From assembly GCF_004795015.1 (NCBI RefSeq), contig NZ_SSBI01000002.1:186001-250000 (forward strand): a DNA stretch of 64,000 bases, read 5' to 3'. Both the position numbers and the translations under genes were made by a program. The stretch is from Streptomyces sp. A1277 (GTDB taxonomy: Bacteria; Actinomycetota; Actinomycetes; Streptomycetales; Streptomycetaceae). Under the pieces are notes generated by a model that was given only the letters and a program-made list of their open reading frames with translations, was not told the origin of the DNA and ran no database searches. Positions 60,553-64,000 of this stretch are shown in pieces; within the stretch, counting starts at the first letter, position 1; each line of letters opens with the position of its first letter.

Positions 60553-61080
60553 TCAGACGAGGGCGGGGGCGGCGTCGTGGACGCGGACGGGCTCGTCGGT
60601 GCCTGCCGGGACGGGGTCGGGGATCTCCGCGACCACGGCCGGCGGGCGGCGGAACTCGCGGACGCCGGGCAGCGGCGGCAGCGGGACCAGCTCGATGTGC
60701 TGCGGCTCCTGGGCGTAGCGGGTGAACCAGACGACCTTGCCCTCGGCGGTCCGGCAGGTGCCCCAGCTGTCGCTGAGGGCCATGACCCGGCTCAGGCCGC
60801 CGCCCTCATGGAGCAGGCGCGGCATCTCGGAACCGTTGTCTGCGACGGAGACCGTGAGGTGCCGTCCGGTCCAGCGGAGTTCGACGACGCAGCGGTTGTC
60901 GTCGCCGACATGCCGCTGGACATTGGTCAGCAGCTCCTCCACAGCACGGCACACGGGCCGGATGTGGAGTTCGAGACTCCAGTGGCGCAGGTGGGCGGCG
61001 ACTATCCGTCGCAGCTGGTCCACACGGTCTGCGGAAACCTGGAGTTCGACCAGATAGTGCCGGTCGAGTGGAACGGTCAT
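60553..61080 (-). CDS. Anti-sigma-factor-type ATP-binding protein (HATPase_c)
   Basis: 175 residues. The Bergerat-fold N box is VCRAVEELLTNVQRHV, and the G1 box is VSVADNGSEMPRLLHEGGGL. This matches RsbW/SpoIIAB-like kinases, many of which in Streptomyces lack a known sigma partner. The C-terminal 40 residues are Pro-rich and unstructured. The start MTVPLDRHYLVELQVSA follows GAGGAG. It is preceded by the molybdopterin dehydrogenase gene on the same strand, 189 bp away, with a terminator between them. Confidence 0.82.
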   Translation of the reverse strand: MTVPLDRHYLVELQVSADRVDQLRRIVAAHLRHWSLELHIRPVCRAVEELLTNVQRHVGDDNRCVVELRWTGRHLTVSVADNGSEMPRLLHEGGGLSRVMALSDSWGTCRTAEGKVVWFTRYAQEPQHIELVPLPPLPGVREFRRPPAVVAEIPDPVPAGTDEPVRVHDAAPALV

Positions 61081-61220
61081 CGTCGAGGCTCCTCACATCG
61101 AGGCCCACGTTCTTCGCCCCGTTGAACCAACGACCCCCGAATACGAAGAGTGAGCAGATGTCTCTTCTGGGTCACTCCACAGGGTGACCCGGCTGAGCCG
61201 GTCGCGCAACACGTCGGGCC

Positions 61221-61261
61221 CGCACCCCGGGTGACCGGCGCTTTGGCGTCTCCGGGGTGCG
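61221..61261 (-). terminator. Terminator of the molybdopterin dehydrogenase operon
   Basis: CGCACCCCGG (61221-61230) pairs with CCGGGGTGCG (61252-61261) just past the stop codon at 61270-61272. A second small hairpin (GGGTCAC/GTGACCC, 61169-61190) follows in the transcript direction. Confidence 0.7.
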
Positions 61262-61269
61262 CGCGGCGG

Positions 61270-63369
61270 TCAGGGCAGATGGGTGAGTACCCGGTCGGGG
61301 GTGAGCGGCAGGGTGCGCAGCCGGACTCCGGTGGCGTGGTGGAAGGCGTTCGCGACGGCCGCGGCTGCGCCGACGATGCCGATCTCGCCGATGCCCTTGC
61401 TGCCCATGGGGTTGAGGTGCGGGTCGTCCTCCTCGATCCAGTGCGCCTCGATGTCGGGCACGTCGGCGCAGGCGGGCACGTGGTAGGAGGCGAGGTCGCG
61501 CTCGGTGAAGTCGCCGAAGACCGGGTCCATGGTGCTGCCCTCGGTCAGTGCCATGCCGAGCCCCATGGTCATGCCGCCGATGAACTGGGAACGTGCGGTA
61601 CGGGAGTTGAGGATGCGGCCCGCCGCGAAGACGCCGAGCATGCGCCGCATGCGGACCTCGCCGGTGCGGGTGTCGACGGCGACCTCGGCGAAGTGCGCGC
61701 CGAAGGCGTGGCGGGCGTACGGGGATTCCTCGGCGGTCTCCTCGGAGGTGTCGGCGGTGACGGTCACTCCCTCGGCGGGCAGCGGCCCGGTGTGCGCGGC
61801 GAGCCGTTCGACCAGCCCTGAGGCGGCCTTGTGCACGGCCCACCCCCAGGAGGCGGTGCCCGAGGAGCCGCCGGCCACCGGGGCGTCGGGCAGGTCGCTG
61901 TCGCCGATGTCGATCACCACGTTGTCCAGCGGGGTGCGCAGCACGTCCGCGGCGATCTGCGCGAGGACGGTGCGGGCCCCGGTACCGATGTCGGTCGCGT
62001 TGACCGCGACCCGGTAGGACCCGTCGGCTGCGGCGTGCGCGGAGGCGTGGCAGGCGCTGGCGTAGACGGGGTACGTGGCGGAGGCGACGCCCGAGCCGAG
62101 CAGAAGGGCGCCCTCGCGGCGGGCGCCCGGGGCGGGGTCGCGCTCGGGCCAGCCGAAGCGTGCGGCGCCCTCGCGCAGGCAGGCGGCCAGGCCGCGGCTG
62201 CTGAAGGGCTTCCCGGAGTCGGGTTCGTCGGCCGGGTCGTTGCGCAGCCGCAGTTCGACGGGGTCGATGCCGAGTTCCGAGGCGAGTTCGTCCATGGCGG
62301 ATTCGAGGGCGTACATTCCGGGGGCCTCGCCCGGGGCGCGCATCCACGACGGGGTCGGCACGTCCAGGGCGACGACCCGGTGCGCGGTCCGGCTGTCCGG
62401 CGAGCCGTACATGACGCGGGCCGGTACGGCGGCCTGCTCCACGAACTCCTTGACGGTGGAGGTGTGGGTGACGACCTCCTGGGCGAGAGAGGTGAGGGTG
62501 CCGTCGGGCCGCGCCCCGAGCCTGACGCGCTGCACGGTGGGCGCCCGGTGTCCGGCGATCGCGGGCATCTGGCGCCGGGGCAGGGCGAGTTCGACGGGAC
62601 GCCCCGTGTGGAGCGCGGCCATCGCGGCGAGCACGACCTGCGGGCGCGGGGTGCCCTTGGAGCCGAAACCGCCGCCGACGTGTTCGGAGACCGCGGTGAC
62701 CTGGTCCGGTCGCAGCCGGAAGGCGGCGGCGAGGCTGTCGCGCACCGTGGTGGCGCCCTGGCTGGAGTCGTACACGGTGAGGTGGCCCTCGGGCGACCAG
62801 TGGGCGGTCGAGGCGTGCGGCTCCATCGGGTGGTTGTGCAGCGCCTCAAGGGTGTAGGTGACGTCGATGCGTACGGGGGACGCCTCGAAGCCCCGGTCGA
62901 AGTCGCCGCGTTCACGGACGGCCGGGTAGCCGCCGTTGGCGTTCTCGGGGGTGTAGAGGCCCGGGTGGTCCTCGGTCAGCACGACGTCGTGCGGGGCGGT
63001 CTCGTAAGTGATGTGCAGCGCCTGGGCACCGGCCCGGGCGCTCGCCAGGGTGTCGGCCACGACGAGCGCGACCGGCCAGCCGCGGTGGGGCACCCGGTCG
63101 TTCTGGAGGACTGCGAGGACCGGGTCGTCCGGATCCTCGATGCGGGGCGCGTTGTCGTGGGTGAGGACGCTGTGGACGCCGGGCTGCGCCAGGGCGTCGA
63201 CGGTGCGGACTGCGGTGACCCGGCCGGCCGGCACGGCGGCGGGCACGGGCCAGGCGTACAGGCAGCCGGGCAGGCCGCGCTCGGCGGCGTAGCGCGCGGC
63301 GCCGGTGACCTTGTCCCGGCCCTCGCGGCGGACGACGGGGGCACCCAGTGGCTGGGGGGCGTGGCTCAT
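61270..63369 (-). CDS. Xanthine-dehydrogenase-family molybdopterin-binding subunit
   Basis: 699 residues, as in YagR/CoxL-like subunits. The N-terminal hammerhead domain (GRDKVTGAARYAAERGLPG) precedes the Mo domain, with NHPMEPHASTAHW, EHVGGGFGSKGTPRPQVVLA (molybdopterin cytosine dinucleotide), WMRAPGEAPGMYALESAMDE, SSGTASWGWAVHKAASGL and GSKGIGEIGIVGAAAAVANA containing the catalytic Glu. It would hydroxylate a purine or aromatic aldehyde substrate. It lies 13 bp downstream of the FAD-subunit gene in one operon. Confidence 0.9.
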   Translation of the reverse strand: MSHAPQPLGAPVVRREGRDKVTGAARYAAERGLPGCLYAWPVPAAVPAGRVTAVRTVDALAQPGVHSVLTHDNAPRIEDPDDPVLAVLQNDRVPHRGWPVALVVADTLASARAGAQALHITYETAPHDVVLTEDHPGLYTPENANGGYPAVRERGDFDRGFEASPVRIDVTYTLEALHNHPMEPHASTAHWSPEGHLTVYDSSQGATTVRDSLAAAFRLRPDQVTAVSEHVGGGFGSKGTPRPQVVLAAMAALHTGRPVELALPRRQMPAIAGHRAPTVQRVRLGARPDGTLTSLAQEVVTHTSTVKEFVEQAAVPARVMYGSPDSRTAHRVVALDVPTPSWMRAPGEAPGMYALESAMDELASELGIDPVELRLRNDPADEPDSGKPFSSRGLAACLREGAARFGWPERDPAPGARREGALLLGSGVASATYPVYASACHASAHAAADGSYRVAVNATDIGTGARTVLAQIAADVLRTPLDNVVIDIGDSDLPDAPVAGGSSGTASWGWAVHKAASGLVERLAAHTGPLPAEGVTVTADTSEETAEESPYARHAFGAHFAEVAVDTRTGEVRMRRMLGVFAAGRILNSRTARSQFIGGMTMGLGMALTEGSTMDPVFGDFTERDLASYHVPACADVPDIEAHWIEEDDPHLNPMGSKGIGEIGIVGAAAAVANAFHHATGVRLRTLPLTPDRVLTHLP

Positions 63370-63382
63370 GGCAAGACACCTC

Positions 63383-64000
63383 CTAGGATCGGGCGGCGAG
63401 TTCGGCGAGGGCGTCGACTGCCAGGTGGCGGGCGAGGCGGACCTTGAAGGCGTTGTCGCGCAGGGGGCGGGCCGCGGCGAGTTCGGCGTCGGCCGCCCGC
63501 AGGAAGGTGGCGTCGGTGGCGGGCGCGCCGCGGAGGATCTGCTCGGCGGCGCGGGCCCGCCAGGGCCGGTGGGCGAGCCCGCCGAAGGCCAGCGCGGCGT
63601 GCTCGATGCGTCCGTCGCTTACTCGCAGGACGGCGGCGACGGAGGCCAGGGCGAAGGCGTACGAGGCGCGGTCGCGGGCCTTGCGGTAGAGGCAGACGGT
63701 GCCGTCGGGCAGGGGCGGCAGCAGCACCTCGGTGACGAGTTCGCCCGGCCGGACGACCGTGTCGGCGTCGGGGTTGTCCCCCGGCAGCCGGTGGAAGTCG
63801 GTCACGGCGACGGTCCGTTCGCCCTCCGGTCCGTGCAGGACGACGTCCGCGTCCAGGGCGGCCAGCGCCACGGCCATGTCGGAGGGGTGGGTGGCGACGC
63901 ACTCCTCGGAGTGGCCGATGACGGCGAGGTCGCGGTGGGCGCCCTCGCGGGCGGGGCAGCCGGTGCCGGGTTCCCGCTTGTTGCAGGGCTTGGACGGGTC
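63383..64000 (-). CDS. Xanthine-dehydrogenase-family FAD-binding subunit (5' end beyond window)
   Basis: About 205 codons are visible; the start lies beyond 64000. The visible part opens with CNKREPGTGCPAREGAHRDL, then VIGHSEECVATHPSDMAVAL, the flavin-domain end typical of CO-dehydrogenase medium subunits. It continues through VTDFHRLPGDNPDADT, LYRKARDRASYAFALASVAA to the C-terminal CODH-C domain. An in-frame ATG at 63877 falls inside the conserved THPSDMAVAL and is not the start. It passes electrons from the Mo subunit to FAD. The Fe-S subunit is expected just upstream, outside the window. Confidence 0.9.
   Translation of the reverse strand, partial: DPSKPCNKREPGTGCPAREGAHRDLAVIGHSEECVATHPSDMAVALAALDADVVLHGPEGERTVAVTDFHRLPGDNPDADTVVRPGELVTEVLLPPLPDGTVCLYRKARDRASYAFALASVAAVLRVSDGRIEHAALAFGGLAHRPWRARAAEQILRGAPATDATFLRAADAELAAARPLRDNAFKVRLARHLAVDALAELAARS

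Overview
The window is a piece of a Streptomyces chromosome. It has very high GC, strongly GC-biased third codon positions, purine-rich Shine-Dalgarno sites, rare TTA codons and unmistakable developmental genes (a two-domain geosmin synthase and a complete whiE-type spore-pigment cluster). No rRNA, tRNA, CRISPR array, insertion sequence or phage module was found. I recognise about 55 genes, three of them decayed. All coordinates, motifs and hairpins were read by eye; no database search was run.

Layout. 0.1-7.1 kb: small membrane or envelope-type proteins (DUF4230, DUF4389, VanZ), a DinB-like enzyme, an SDR-DUF2867 oxidoreductase followed by a photolyase, and a DUF1275 membrane protein. 7.2-7.7 kb: an rpmG-rpmE2 pair of zinc-free ribosomal proteins behind a Zur-like inverted repeat. 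8.1-12.5 kb: a PAS-PP2C phosphatase with two TTA codons, an NsdA-like regulator and a divergent phosphotransferase-fold protein with one TTA codon. 12.6-18.9 kb: a secreted amidase, geosmin synthase with a 17-bp palindrome just upstream, and a Tat-exported GH95 glycosidase.

19.6-25.9 kb: an acyl-CoA module. Two thiolase-fold proteins lacking the catalytic Cys, a tandem DUF35 protein and an enoyl-CoA hydratase are transcribed opposite an acyl-CoA synthetase, with a palindrome between them. 26.0-35.5 kb: a secreted beta-helix protein, an O-methyltransferase, then the whiE-like cluster in canonical order ORFI-VII on the minus strand with the FAD hydroxylase ORFVIII divergent. 35.5-45.7 kb: a tandem alpha/beta hydrolase, phenylacetate-CoA ligase, a DUF574-type methyltransferase, two more acyl-CoA synthetases plus a nitronate monooxygenase-like gene, and a Tat-exported serine hydrolase. 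The control region at 43.7 kb carries a palindrome resembling the one at 24.1 kb, so one regulator may join the two acyl-CoA modules.

45.7-50.2 kb is a zone of gene decay: an internally deleted phytoene-desaturase-like gene and a divergent AsnC/MFS pair that has lost both 5' ends at one junction. It flanks a Ser/Thr kinase with TPRs that is translationally coupled to an MpaB-type oxygenase gene. 50.3-64 kb: an ADP-ribosylglycohydrolase-like protein, acyl-CoA dehydrogenase, an RlmG-like methyltransferase, a secreted endonuclease I, a baeRF-family protein, phosphoketolase with an aldehyde dehydrogenase, an anti-sigma-type ATPase, and the molybdopterin and FAD subunits of a xanthine-dehydrogenase-family enzyme. 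The FAD subunit runs off the right edge.

The most interesting signals are the Cys-less thiolase/DUF35 set and its possible shared operator, the Glu in place of the usual Gln in the chain-length factor of a whiE cluster that also abuts an O-methyltransferase, the kinase-oxygenase coupling, and the double-truncation junction.
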